A DNA stretch of 48,766 bases from Acidobacteriota bacterium (GTDB taxonomy: Bacteria > Acidobacteriota > Terriglobia > Acidiferrales > UBA7541), in contig PLUM01000114.1 in NCBI GenBank assembly GCA_003165465.1, positions 13,697 to 62,462 on the forward strand, written 5' to 3'. A model generated the notes under the pieces. That model searched no databases, was not told the DNA's origin, and saw only the letters and a program-made list of their open reading frames with translations. A program made the translations under genes and the position numbers. Below are positions 16,807 to 25,722 of the stretch, piece after piece; the stretch's first letter is position 1, and each line of letters opens with the position of its first letter.

Positions 16807-18741
16807 ATGAAATCATCGCTGGAACGAAAAATCGCGGCTGCCATTCTTCTCGCGCTGGCCAGTATCTCGGGGTTCGGTGTATTGCAATACCGCACGATAA
16901 TACGCAGGGTGAACGAGGATAGCCGGCGAGTATCCCATACCCACGCCGTACTGCTGGAACTTCAGGGGACCCGAGACAGCCTGAACCGTGCCGACACCTC
17001 TGCACTGAGCTTTGTGATCACAGGGGATGCCGGTTACGTGAAATCGTATAGCCGGGCGACCAGAAACATCGGTGAGCATCTTCAGAGCCTGCGCAAGCTG
17101 ACCGTTGATGACGCCGCGCAACAACGCAGAATCGACAATCTAGAGCCCTTAGTGAACAGCGTGATTCGTGCCCTTCAAGTCGAAATCAACTCGCGGGGCG
17201 CCGAACGGCTTCCGACAAAAATATCGCCACTGCAGACTTTGGTGCGAACGAGCCTCGGCGACACTCGCATCGTACTCGAAGATATTGAAAACGCCGAAAT
17301 CGATCTTCTGCGACAACGGAACGAGGCGACTCAACAGGCTAACCATCGAGCCAATGTGTTCTTTCTTTTTGGCAGTGTTTTGGGACCTGTACTTATCGGT
17401 GCGTTCGCGCTTGCGCTTCGTGTGGACATCGCGAAGCGCAAGCGCGCGGAAGCGGAAATACGCGCCCTCAATACCGGCCTGGAGCAGCGCGTCATTGCAC
17501 GAACCGCCCAGCTCCAGGCAGCAAGTAAGGAGTTGGAACAAGCACGGGAACGGGAGATCGAGATCGGCTTCAGAATCCAGCAGACCTTGTTGCTCGATCA
17601 ACCGCCCGTGGACTTTCCCGGACTTCGGGTGGCCGCGTTGACAATCCCCTCCCAGCGAATCGACGGCGATTTTTACGCCTTTTTCAGGCACTCGGATGAG
17701 TCCCTGGATGTGATCGTTGGAGACGTCATGGGCAAAGGGGTTCCCGCGGCGCTCTTGGGGGCCGCTACTAAGAGTCATTTCGTCAGAGCCCTCAGCGACT
17801 TGATGATCTTATCCAGGAATAATATTCTGCCGGAGCCCAAAGAGATCGTGATGCTCGCCCATGCGGAACTGGTGCGGCATTTGATCGATCTGGATAGTTT
17901 CGTGACCTTGTGCTACGCCCGATTCGACATGGGCAGATGCAGCCTCGATCTCGTCGATTGTGGGCACACAGGGGTCGTTCACTTACACGGCAAAACAGGG
18001 CACCATGAGATATTGCACGGAGACAACCTGCCTCTGGGAATCCGGGAAGGCGAGATCTACGATCAGATCTCCGTTCCTTTCGAGCCCGGAGACTTGTTCC
18101 TGTTTTATTCGGACGGGATCACCGAAGCGCGGAGCTCCACTGGCGAACTGTTTGGGCCACAGCGCCTGGAGGAGTGTATTGCGAGCAACAGCCAACTGGA
18201 TCCCACGTCATTGGCGGAGGCCGTTCGCCAAGCCGTCGCTGCCTTCACCGGATCGGGACGACTCACCGACGATCTAACCAGCGTGGCAATCCGGGTGGAA
18301 GAAAGGCAATTCCCCATCGCACGGCAGGAGCTGGATATCGGCAGCGATCTCAAACAACTCCGGCAAGTGCGCGAATTCGTGCGCTCCTTTTGCCGCAATC
18401 TTCCTGATCCACCGCTGGACGAAGATAGCGTTGCCGCGCTCGAACTGGCGGTCGACGAGGCGGCCAGCAACATCATGGAGCACGCCTATCACGGCCGCGA
18501 AGATCAGCCGATTCATGTCGACGCCAAAGCATTCCCGGGCCGTGTCGAGATCCAGCTGCATCACTTTGGAGATGCTTTTGACCCCTCAACAGCGACACCG
18601 CCGCTGTTCGACGGCTCGCGCGACTCCGGATTCGGCGTTCACATCATCTCCAAGAACGTCGATGAAGTAAGGTACTCTCGCGATGAACGCGGCAGAAACT
18701 GCATTGCACTGGTAAAGACCCGCAAAACGGGAGGAAAGTGA
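16807..18741 (+). CDS. RsbU-like PP2C phosphatase with CHASE3-type sensor and C-terminal RsbW-like ATPase domain
   Basis: 644 residues. An N-terminal span (about 10-28) and a CHASE3-like helical periplasmic domain are followed by a second span (about 178-201). After a coiled coil (ALNTGLEQRVIARTAQLQAA) comes a SpoIIE/PP2C domain with RIDGDFYAFF, VIVGDVMGKGVPAAL, DCGHTGVVHL and LFLFYSDGITEA. The last 130 residues are a HATPase_c_2 kinase-like domain (ELAVDEAASNIMEHAY). It thus combines phosphatase and switch-kinase modules. The substrate is most likely the STAS protein encoded 7 bases downstream. The operon continues into glycogen phosphorylase, implying stress control of glycogen use (inference). 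Confidence 0.88.
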   Translation: MKSSLERKIAAAILLALASISGFGVLQYRTIIRRVNEDSRRVSHTHAVLLELQGTRDSLNRADTSALSFVITGDAGYVKSYSRATRNIGEHLQSLRKLTVDDAAQQRRIDNLEPLVNSVIRALQVEINSRGAERLPTKISPLQTLVRTSLGDTRIVLEDIENAEIDLLRQRNEATQQANHRANVFFLFGSVLGPVLIGAFALALRVDIAKRKRAEAEIRALNTGLEQRVIARTAQLQAASKELEQAREREIEIGFRIQQTLLLDQPPVDFPGLRVAALTIPSQRIDGDFYAFFRHSDESLDVIVGDVMGKGVPAALLGAATKSHFVRALSDLMILSRNNILPEPKEIVMLAHAELVRHLIDLDSFVTLCYARFDMGRCSLDLVDCGHTGVVHLHGKTGHHEILHGDNLPLGIREGEIYDQISVPFEPGDLFLFYSDGITEARSSTGELFGPQRLEECIASNSQLDPTSLAEAVRQAVAAFTGSGRLTDDLTSVAIRVEERQFPIARQELDIGSDLKQLRQVREFVRSFCRNLPDPPLDEDSVAALELAVDEAASNIMEHAYHGREDQPIHVDAKAFPGRVEIQLHHFGDAFDPSTATPPLFDGSRDSGFGVHIISKNVDEVRYSRDERGRNCIALVKTRKTGGK

Positions 18742-18748
18742 GACTCCA

Positions 18749-19087
18749 ATGGAAATAGCCGTCGACAAGATAGGCAGCATCGCCGTCGCTACGATGCCGG
18801 TGGATGAACTGGACGCCAGCAACGCCGGGGAGTTCAAGCGCGACATTGCGCCTGTGTTGGAAAACAATACCAGGCTGGTTCTCGATCTGAGCCGGCTGCG
18901 TTTTGTGGACAGTTCCGGACTAGGCGCCATGCTCTCCTGCCTCCGCCAATTGGGCGCCAAGGGCGGAGACCTGAAACTGTGCGGCATGTCGAAACAGGTG
19001 CGGGGGCTTTTCGAACTCGTGCGCATGCATCGGATTTTTGATATCCACGGCACTAAGGAGGAGGCAGTGCATGCTTTCGAACACTGA
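18749..19087 (+). CDS. Anti-sigma factor antagonist (STAS domain)
   Basis: A 112-residue single STAS domain of normal length for RsbV/SpoIIAA. It has VLDLSRLRFVDSSGLGAMLS, where the DSSG serine (about 55) is the usual phosphorylation site, then LKLCGMSKQVRGLFELVRM. It should act as the phospho-switch partner of the upstream RsbU-like protein: dephosphorylated, it binds a switch kinase and frees its target. No stand-alone RsbW or sigmaB is in view; the kinase role may be served by the C-terminal domain of the upstream protein. Its last 17 bases overlap the start of glgP, so translation is probably coupled. Confidence 0.9.
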   Translation: MEIAVDKIGSIAVATMPVDELDASNAGEFKRDIAPVLENNTRLVLDLSRLRFVDSSGLGAMLSCLRQLGAKGGDLKLCGMSKQVRGLFELVRMHRIFDIHGTKEEAVHAFEH

Positions 19088-21551
19088 GGGTATTCATAAA
19101 TCTGCCGTGGCAGACTCGGTTTCCGCCATCCAAGAATCCATCCGTCGCCATGCCAGGTATTCGTTAGGAAAACCTTGGAACGAAATCTCAGGCAGAGAAC
19201 TCTTCAACGCTGTTGCTCTGTCGGTCCGGGATCGCTTGGTGGACGGGGTGCTCGAAACCGAGGAGCGATACCGGCGGGACGGCCCCAAGCGCATCAATTA
19301 CCTCTCCATTGAATTCCTTATTGGGCAATCACTCGGAAATCATCTTCATAACCTTGGGGTTCATGAATTATACAGCCAGGCGCTGAACAATCTCGGTGCC
19401 GATCTGGAAACCGTGGAACAGTGTGAAGAAGACGCCGCGTTGGGCAATGGCGGGCTGGGCCGTCTCGCTGCGTGCTTCCTGGATTCTTTCGCCACGCTCG
19501 GGATTCCAGCGTGTGGCTATGGCATCAACTATGAGTACGGTCTGTTCAAGCAGGAAATAGACAATGGATATCAAAAAGAGAAGCCGGAAAACTGGCTGGC
19601 GCAGGGTACGCCCTGGGAGATCCCCTGCCCCGAGGAAGCCTGCCTGGTGCCCGTCTATGGCCGTATCGAGCACGGCGTCGATCGCAAGGGCAGCTACAAC
19701 CCCATGTGGATGGATTGGAAGGTCCTGATCGGGATTCCTCATGACATGCTGATCTCCGGCTACGGTGGCCGGACCGTGAATCGCTTGCGCCTCTACGCAG
19801 CTCGTTCCTCGCGCGACTTTGACATGCGGATATTCAATGACGGCGACTACTTCAAGGCTGTCCAGCAAAAGATTGCTTCCGAAACCATTTCGAAGGTGCT
19901 CTATCCCTCGGACGCATTTGTCGCCGGTAGAGAGCTGCGTTTGGTGCAGGAATACTTTCTCGTCGCCTGCGCGATGCGGGATATCGTCCGCCGATTCGAG
20001 CAGGAACACGGCAGATTTCAGGATTTCTCCTCAAAGGTTGCGCTTCAGTTGAATGACACGCATCCGGCCCTGGCGGTCGCGGAGTTAATGCGTATCCTCG
20101 TGGATGAAAAAGAATTGGAGTGGGAGGAGGCGTGGACCATCACGCAGGAGACTCTCGCGTATACCAATCATACGCTCGCACCGGAAGCACTGGAGAAGTG
20201 GCCGGTTCCCCTGTTCGAGTCCATGCTTCCCCGTCACCTGCAAATTATCTATGAAATCAACCGGCGTTTTCTGGATCGGGTTTCTGTTGCCCATCCGGGG
20301 GACGTCGAGCGCTTCAGACGAATGTCGATCATTGAGGAGTCCGAGCCCAAACAGGTGCGCATGGCCAGCCTGGCGATGGTGGGAAGTCACTCGATAAACG
20401 GGGTCTCCAGAATTCATACCGAATTGGTCAAGACATCTCTGGCACCGGACTTTTTTCAGATCTTTCCGGAAAAATTTAACAACAAGACCAATGGCATTAC
20501 CCAAAGGCGGTGGCTGCTAAACGCGAATCCTGCGTTGGCGAATTTGATCAGCTCCACAATCGGAGAATACTGGCTCACCGACCTCTTTCGGCTGAGGGAT
20601 CTCGAATCCCATGTGGCGAACGCAGGCTTTCAAACGGAGTTTCAGAAAGTCAAGCGCTCGAATAAGGAGAGACTGGCAAGAATCATCCAGGATACCGCCC
20701 GGCTGAAGGTCGACCCCGATTCCCTCTTCGATATTCAGGTGAAGCGGATCCACGTCTACAAGCGGCAGTTGCTCAGCGTGATGCACATCATTGACGAGTA
20801 CTTGTCGCTGGTCGAGGACGGCCGTCAGCCCATTGTGCCGAGGACCTATATCTTCGCGGGAAAAGCCGCACCCGGCTATTGGCTCGCGAAGCAGATTATT
20901 AAGTTGATTCACAACGTCGGGCGGGTGATCAACAACGATTCGCGGGCCAGCCAGTGGATCAAGGTGGCCTTCATACCCGACTATCGCGTCTCGCTGGCGG
21001 AGAAGATCATCCCCGCCGCCGATCTGAGCGAGCAGATCTCGACCGCCGGAACAGAAGCATCCGGAACCGGCAACATGAAGCTGGCTCTGAATGGAGCCGT
21101 CACGATTGGCACTCTCGACGGCGCCAACATCGAGATCCTGCAGGAAGTGGGCGGGGACAATATGTTCATCTTCGGCCTGAAAGTGGCCGAAATTCGGGCC
21201 ATGCAGGAGCAGAAATCCTATCGGCCCTTGGAGTACTACGCTCGCGATCCGCGCGTGAAGCGAGTCGTCGATAGTTTTTCGTCCAATCTGTTCTGTCCTC
21301 ACGAACCGGACCTCTTCGCATGGATCTCTGCCAGCATTCTGGATGCAAACGACGAGCATTTCCACCTGGCGGATTTCACTCCATATGTCGAAGCGCAGGA
21401 AAAAGCAGGTAGCACGTTCCGCGACCGGGGTCGCTGGACACAGATGGCGATTTTGAACGTGGCGGGTATGGGGAAGTTTTCGAGCGATCGTACTGTCACA
21501 GAGTACGCGCGAGAGATCTGGGGCGTAAAGGGAACCACGCTCCTCGATTAG
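19071..21551 (+). CDS. glgP: Glycogen/starch/maltodextrin phosphorylase
   Basis: 826 residues from the ATG at 19071, preceded by AAGGAGGAGGCAGTGC. The frame reaches further up to 19038 without a site. GT35 family hallmarks: RINYLSIEFLIGQSLGNHL, the EEDAALGNGGLGRLAAC loop, the FIPDYRVSLAEKIIPAADLS segment and the PLP-lysine motif EASGTGNMKLALNGA (Lys about 670). It releases glucose 1-phosphate from glycogen ends in the cytoplasm. It overlaps the STAS gene by 17 bases, placing it in the partner-switching operon. Its stop overlaps that of the convergent glgX by 4 bases (21548-21551). Confidence 0.95.
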   Translation: MLSNTEGIHKSAVADSVSAIQESIRRHARYSLGKPWNEISGRELFNAVALSVRDRLVDGVLETEERYRRDGPKRINYLSIEFLIGQSLGNHLHNLGVHELYSQALNNLGADLETVEQCEEDAALGNGGLGRLAACFLDSFATLGIPACGYGINYEYGLFKQEIDNGYQKEKPENWLAQGTPWEIPCPEEACLVPVYGRIEHGVDRKGSYNPMWMDWKVLIGIPHDMLISGYGGRTVNRLRLYAARSSRDFDMRIFNDGDYFKAVQQKIASETISKVLYPSDAFVAGRELRLVQEYFLVACAMRDIVRRFEQEHGRFQDFSSKVALQLNDTHPALAVAELMRILVDEKELEWEEAWTITQETLAYTNHTLAPEALEKWPVPLFESMLPRHLQIIYEINRRFLDRVSVAHPGDVERFRRMSIIEESEPKQVRMASLAMVGSHSINGVSRIHTELVKTSLAPDFFQIFPEKFNNKTNGITQRRWLLNANPALANLISSTIGEYWLTDLFRLRDLESHVANAGFQTEFQKVKRSNKERLARIIQDTARLKVDPDSLFDIQVKRIHVYKRQLLSVMHIIDEYLSLVEDGRQPIVPRTYIFAGKAAPGYWLAKQIIKLIHNVGRVINNDSRASQWIKVAFIPDYRVSLAEKIIPAADLSEQISTAGTEASGTGNMKLALNGAVTIGTLDGANIEILQEVGGDNMFIFGLKVAEIRAMQEQKSYRPLEYYARDPRVKRVVDSFSSNLFCPHEPDLFAWISASILDANDEHFHLADFTPYVEAQEKAGSTFRDRGRWTQMAILNVAGMGKFSSDRTVTEYAREIWGVKGTTLLD

Positions 21552-23776
21552 CGTGCCACCAGAATTACACTGGACCGAGATTGGACAAGGTAGCTCGCGG
21601 GGGTTGCGAGCACGGCTTCTTCTCCCGGGCTGTAGATACCGGGCGGTGACGATTCTGCAGTGTCGGCCGCGAGGCGCCAAAAACGTGGGGAACATGCCGG
21701 CGGCACGGCGAAGCTGACCGCTTCGCTTCCGGCGTTGAACATCAAGAACAGGTCGGCCACGTCGTGGCTGCGAATCAAGCACGCCAAGCATTTTTGGCAA
21801 GGATCGAACCAATCCGGGATCTTCCCGGAAGGATTGAACCAACAGATATCCTCGTCCGTGTAGAAAGCTTCCCGCCGCAGCACTGGGTGATCCCGGCGAA
21901 GCGCAAACACGCCGCGAACAAACTGAAAGATTCCGCTGTTCCGCTGCAGCAACGACCAATCGAGCCAACTGATCTCGTTGTCCTGGCAGTAGGCGTTATT
22001 GTTTCCTCGCTGGCCGCGGCGGAACTCGTCTCCTCCGAGCAGCATGGGTACGCCTCGGGAGATGGCGGTTGTCAGCAGGAAGTTCTTGATCTGGCGGACG
22101 CGCACCGCTTCGACTGCCGGATCGTCCGTTGTCCCTTCGATGCCATAGTTCGCACTGTAGTTCTCAGATGATCCATCTCTATTGTTCTCTCCGTTGGCAT
22201 CATTATTTCGATCCGCGTAGCTAACCAGGTCGTTTAGCGTGAACCCATCGTGACAAGTGACAAAATTGATGCTGCACTTCGGCTCCTTACCCGATTCGTG
22301 ATATAGATCTGAGCTTCCACAGATCCGGTTGGCAAAGTGGCCCATCATGCCTTCGTCTCCTCGCCAGAACCGGCGCACGTCGTCGCGAAAACGGCCATTC
22401 CATTCCGCCCAGCGAAGGTCCGAAAAAGATCCTACCTGATATGCGCCGGCGGCATCCCAAGCCTCGGCGATCAGCTTCGCGTCGCGCAGGATCGGATCCT
22501 CGGCGATACGCTCCAGCAAAGGCGCGTCCGCCAGAACTTGGCCGCTGCGGTCGCGGCCGAGTACGGAGGCGAGATCGAAACGGAAGCCATCGACATGCAT
22601 TTCCATCACCCAGTAACGCAGTGCGTCCAGGATGAGATCACGCACCACCGGATGCGCCGCGTTGATTGTTTGTCCCGTCCCGGTAAAGTCACGATAAAAG
22701 CGCTTGTCGTCATCGAGCCAGTAGTAGATCTCATTGTCGATTCCCCTAAAACAGAGTGTAGGTCCCAGTTCATTGCCTTCGACCGTGTGGTTAAAAACTA
22801 CGTCAAGGATTACCTCGAGCCCGGCCTGATGAAACGTCCGAATCATCTCCTTGAACTCGATCACTTGCGCGCCCGCTTCCCGCACGCTGGCGTATGATGC
22901 TTTAGCGGCAAAGAAACTAAGTGGATCGTATCCCCAATAGTTCTTGAGCCGCGCGCCTGTCTGCGGGTTGACCCGCAAGAGGTGGCTCTCGTTGAATTCC
23001 TGGACTGGCATCAGCTCTACGGCTGTCACCCCGAGGTCCTTCAGATACGGTATTTTCTCGACTAGGCCGCGATACGTCCCTGGGAATGAAACGTCGGCAG
23101 TGGGATGAACGGTGTAACCCCGCACATGGAGTTCATAAATGACCGTCGATTCCCACGATCGGCGGAGCGGCTGATCTCCCCGCCAATCAAAATCCCCTTG
23201 GGTAACAATGCACTTCGGCGCGCTAGCCGCGTCATCGGTTTCCCATAAAGACAGGTCTTTCTGAGGCGCTGAAGAATCATAGCCAAGCAAAGGGAGAAAG
23301 TCGCATCCCGGAACTAACGCGATTGCGGTCGCATAAGGATCCACCACGAGCCTACCCGGATTGAAGCGGTGACCTTCGTGAGGAGCGTAGGGTCCAGCAA
23401 AGCGAAATCCGTAAAGTTGGCCGGGATAGATCCCCTCTAACCAAATGTGCCAAATGTCGCCCGTCTTGTTCCGGGCGGAGTCGAGCAGGATAGTTCGCGC
23501 CGGCACGGAATCCTCGATGTGATCGAATAAATCGAGGCGAACGCCGGTGGCGTGCCGGCTGAAAATCGCAAAGTTCACTCCATTGCCCCTCGTACGCGCT
23601 CCAAGAGGTAAGGGCATACCAGAACGGATGGGTTGAACTTCGCAGAGACTCAGCAACCGCTCCAACTCGTCGAGTTGCTTAGTCCGCACAGCACTTGACT
23701 CAAAAACTCGGATCTCGCGCGCCTCCTGCCCCACACTCAGGGAGATTGCTTCAGATGAATGTGGTTCTGTTGGCAT
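21548..23776 (-). CDS. glgX: Glycogen debranching enzyme (isoamylase type)
   Basis: 742 residues from the ATG at 23776, chosen because GGAGG lies about 12 bases upstream; the frame extends to 23854. A CBM48 domain (PLPLGARTRGNGVNFAIFSR) is followed by a GH13_11 catalytic barrel: VILDVVFNHT, VDGFRFDLASVLGRD (nucleophile Asp), KLIAEAWDAAG (acid/base Glu) and FVTCHDGFTLNDLV (transition-state Asp). It cleaves alpha-1,6 branches left by phosphorylase. The first 50 residues are an unusual, poorly conserved extension. Its promoter is predicted to be sigma54-dependent (23900-23915), unlike the glgP operon. The two stops overlap tail to tail. Confidence 0.93.
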   Translation of the reverse strand: MPTEPHSSEAISLSVGQEAREIRVFESSAVRTKQLDELERLLSLCEVQPIRSGMPLPLGARTRGNGVNFAIFSRHATGVRLDLFDHIEDSVPARTILLDSARNKTGDIWHIWLEGIYPGQLYGFRFAGPYAPHEGHRFNPGRLVVDPYATAIALVPGCDFLPLLGYDSSAPQKDLSLWETDDAASAPKCIVTQGDFDWRGDQPLRRSWESTVIYELHVRGYTVHPTADVSFPGTYRGLVEKIPYLKDLGVTAVELMPVQEFNESHLLRVNPQTGARLKNYWGYDPLSFFAAKASYASVREAGAQVIEFKEMIRTFHQAGLEVILDVVFNHTVEGNELGPTLCFRGIDNEIYYWLDDDKRFYRDFTGTGQTINAAHPVVRDLILDALRYWVMEMHVDGFRFDLASVLGRDRSGQVLADAPLLERIAEDPILRDAKLIAEAWDAAGAYQVGSFSDLRWAEWNGRFRDDVRRFWRGDEGMMGHFANRICGSSDLYHESGKEPKCSINFVTCHDGFTLNDLVSYADRNNDANGENNRDGSSENYSANYGIEGTTDDPAVEAVRVRQIKNFLLTTAISRGVPMLLGGDEFRRGQRGNNNAYCQDNEISWLDWSLLQRNSGIFQFVRGVFALRRDHPVLRREAFYTDEDICWFNPSGKIPDWFDPCQKCLACLIRSHDVADLFLMFNAGSEAVSFAVPPACSPRFWRLAADTAESSPPGIYSPGEEAVLATPASYLVQSRSSVILVAR

Positions 23777-23899
23777 TGTTAGTGGACCTCCGCAAGCAGG
23801 GAACGAGAGTTCGGTTTGCACCTTTTGTGACGTTCGGCGCGCGGAACACTGCACGACGCCTATTTTTTAAGATTACAGAACGCCATGCCATCTTTCATG

Positions 23900-23915
23900 A
23901 GCAACTCCAATGCCA
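23900..23915 (-). promoter_or_regulatory. Sigma54 (-24/-12) promoter for glgX
   Basis: On the minus strand the sequence reads TGGCATTGGAGTTGCT, sharing TGGCATT-N4-TTGCT with the promoters at 7928 and 11955. The expected transcription start is near 23889, giving a leader of about 110 bases. Confidence 0.75.
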
Positions 23916-24011
23916 TCCAATGGGAAAATCCAGTGGTTGATAAATCCTTTGGTCTGGGAGCCGTTCGATGAAGTAAGCCGGACCGTAACCTAATTCTTTC
24001 ATTTAACAACG

Positions 24012-24048
24012 TGTTCAAAGCGAACATTATTTGTTAGCAAACCGAACG
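24012..24048 (-). promoter_or_regulatory. Paired upstream activator sites for glgX (22-bp period)
   Basis: On the minus strand CGTTCGGTTTGC starts at 24048 and TGTTCGCTTTGAACA at 24026, exactly 22 bp apart. The proximal site begins 111 bp before the promoter at 23915. The proximal copy is a perfect inverted repeat TGTTC-N5-GAACA, probably the best version of the operator. Confidence 0.7.
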
Positions 24049-24279
24049 AGATCCGGAGTTCTCTGAGATTCAGGCTGCTCGCCAATCTTCCCGTAAGTCA
24101 AAATCGCTTAGAACGGAGATTGAAGTATGAGGTCTTCGTCCCCAGCTTATCTCCCTGCCCATCTTTGTCCTAGAAGCGAACTTGTGCCAATTGTGTCGCC
24201 AGTTCAAGTCCTCCGTGCGACTAATCGCCTGTGGTGTCATTGAAGATCGCCGAATGGAATCTGAAGTGCTGTGACGAGC

Positions 24280-24711
24280 ATGGAGTTCAGTCCACTAGAT
24301 TCACAAACGGTGCACAAGGAATGCTTGAAGCGCGAAAGCACTTACGAAGATGGTCAGAAGCGCGCGGGAATCTTGAGAACTACAATCAGGGAGGATCTTA
24401 TGGCTTTAGAGGAGCTCTTTGTTCCCAATATGCCACAGCTCTACGGAGCGGCAGCGCAATTGCCCTGGAATCGAATGGATTTTGAAGACAAAGTGCGTGT
24501 GGACGTGCTCGCCAACTTTCCATCCCCCCGTCAATTCCGCGTCCATCTCGAACTGTCTACTTGGCTGCACAGGACTATAGGCAAAGCTGCCACAACGAGA
24601 TTTATGCAGGTGGTCAAGGCTTGGCTTCATCGCGCACGCGGATCGCGTTTTTCAGGAATGATGGGGACGGAGATTTCCCCAAAACATACCTCCGTGGGCT
24701 TACGGCTTTAG
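24280..24711 (+). pseudogene. Degenerate ECF sigma factor gene
   Basis: A 143-codon frame whose middle aligns without gaps to region 2 of the ECF factor at 10477-11091. FEDKVRVDVLANF...QFRVHLELSTWLHR matches SEDVVQDGLLLAY...QFQGRAKFSSWLHR over 31 positions, and upstream ALEELFVPNMPQLYGAAAQL matches the helix with HIPQL. The core promoter-recognition residues are substituted. After STWLHR the similarity fades, and region 4 is absent before the stop. I read this as a decayed or truncated sigma factor rather than a working one. A small protein that lost sigma activity is the alternative. Confidence 0.5.
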
Positions 24712-24839
24712 TCGAAAGCGAGAACAAATGGGACGACATCTGACTGAAGTATTTGCATCTGTGTCGAGGCTCTATTCGCCGATTTCCTTCAAGGTGCAAT
24801 CGAGATGTTCAACTTCACATGAAATGAGGAGGACGAAAC

Positions 24840-25349
24840 GTGAGACAGCAATCATCCGCGGCAACTCAGATGAAGAAATCTAACTTCGATCACTTATTCG
24901 TTTCCCAGGACGAAATCGATCGGCATATGAAAAGCGTTTTCGATCTGGTGGCACGACGTGCCTATGAACTTTTTGAGAGCCGGGGAAATGAACATGGGCA
25001 CGATAGTGAAGACTGGTTTCAAGCTGAATCGGAAGTATTTCAACCTGTAACCATCGAACTGGGAGATCCTGGCGATACTTACATTGCCGTTGCGAGCGTG
25101 TCCGGCTATCGTCCGGAAGACTTGAAAATCAATGTCCAGCCGCGATGCTTAACCATTTGCGGATTATCCTGTGCTGAGGGCGCGGAATTCAGCGAACCGC
25201 AGGAGGAATCGCAGCGTTCCGGGCGATTCTTCTTTTCCTCCAGTCTGCCCACGGAAATAGACCCAGCCGCAGTCTCTGCCGATATCAGGCAGGATGTGTT
25301 GGAGGTACGCCTCCCAAAAGTCCTCTCGCATACAGAACTTGGAGATTGA
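24840..25349 (+). CDS. Hsp20/alpha-crystallin small heat-shock protein with DUF2934-like N-terminus
   Basis: 169 residues from a GTG at 24840, 7 bases after GGAGGACG. Residues about 25-65 (DEIDRHMKSVFDLVARRAYE, LFESRGNEHGHDSEDWFQAE) match the DUF2934 pattern. An alpha-crystallin domain follows (YIAVASVSGYRPEDLKINVQ, then GRFFFSSSLPTEIDPAAVSA and VLEVRLPKV). The C-terminal IxI motif is absent or weak. Family members hold unfolding proteins in soluble form without ATP. The fusion is a lineage trait I associate with Acidobacteria. It is the last clear core gene before the island boundary. Confidence 0.88.
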   Translation: MRQQSSAATQMKKSNFDHLFVSQDEIDRHMKSVFDLVARRAYELFESRGNEHGHDSEDWFQAESEVFQPVTIELGDPGDTYIAVASVSGYRPEDLKINVQPRCLTICGLSCAEGAEFSEPQEESQRSGRFFFSSSLPTEIDPAAVSADIRQDVLEVRLPKVLSHTELGD

Positions 25350-25645
25350 TAGGGAAACGCTGCGGCCCATGGTGAGCGCATTGTAAACATGGCATTGGAC
25401 GACAAATCTACGCGAACGTTCAAACCGAAAACTTCTGGTGGCGAAGTTCATTGCCTAAACAAACAGGGGATTGCCAGACACAATTTGTGAGGGACGAGCA
25501 GCATGGGCAGTGACCCAACAGGAAAGAAGGAAAGTGCGGAACAGTAATAGCACCCGAAGCAGAGCAGAATCTTTGACCGGGAACCAATTTGACAGTTCGG
25601 ACAGTAAATCGAATCTTAAAACTTTCCGCAAGTTGCTGAAAAGTT

Positions 25646-25722
25646 TGGCTCCCCGGGCTAGATTCGAACTAGCAACCCTTCGGTTAACAGCCGAACGACC
25701 AACTTCACCAGAACTTGCCGGA
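25646..25722 (-). tRNA. tRNA-Asn (GTT) 3' half, partial; candidate island attachment site
   Basis: Read on the minus strand, the anticodon arm (TTCGG-CTGTTAA-CCGAA, anticodon GTT at 25686-25688) is intact. So are the variable loop, the T arm (GCTAG-TTCGAAT-CTAGC), the acceptor 3' strand CCGGGGA and GCCA. The 5' part (about 25696-25722, starting TCCGGCA) cannot pair with the acceptor strand beyond the first three bases and has no proper D arm. It is therefore not a functional tRNA by eye. The preserved half runs from the anticodon arm to CCA, the segment usually used as att by tyrosine integrases. Core genes lie beyond its 3' end and accessory genes on its 5' side. Confidence 0.6.

Larger units (their letters stand above)
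23777..24279. other. Regulatory intergenic region upstream of glgX
   Basis: It contains the minus-strand sigma54 promoter and its paired activator sites. No gene is recognised between about 24050 and 24279. Confidence 0.5.
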
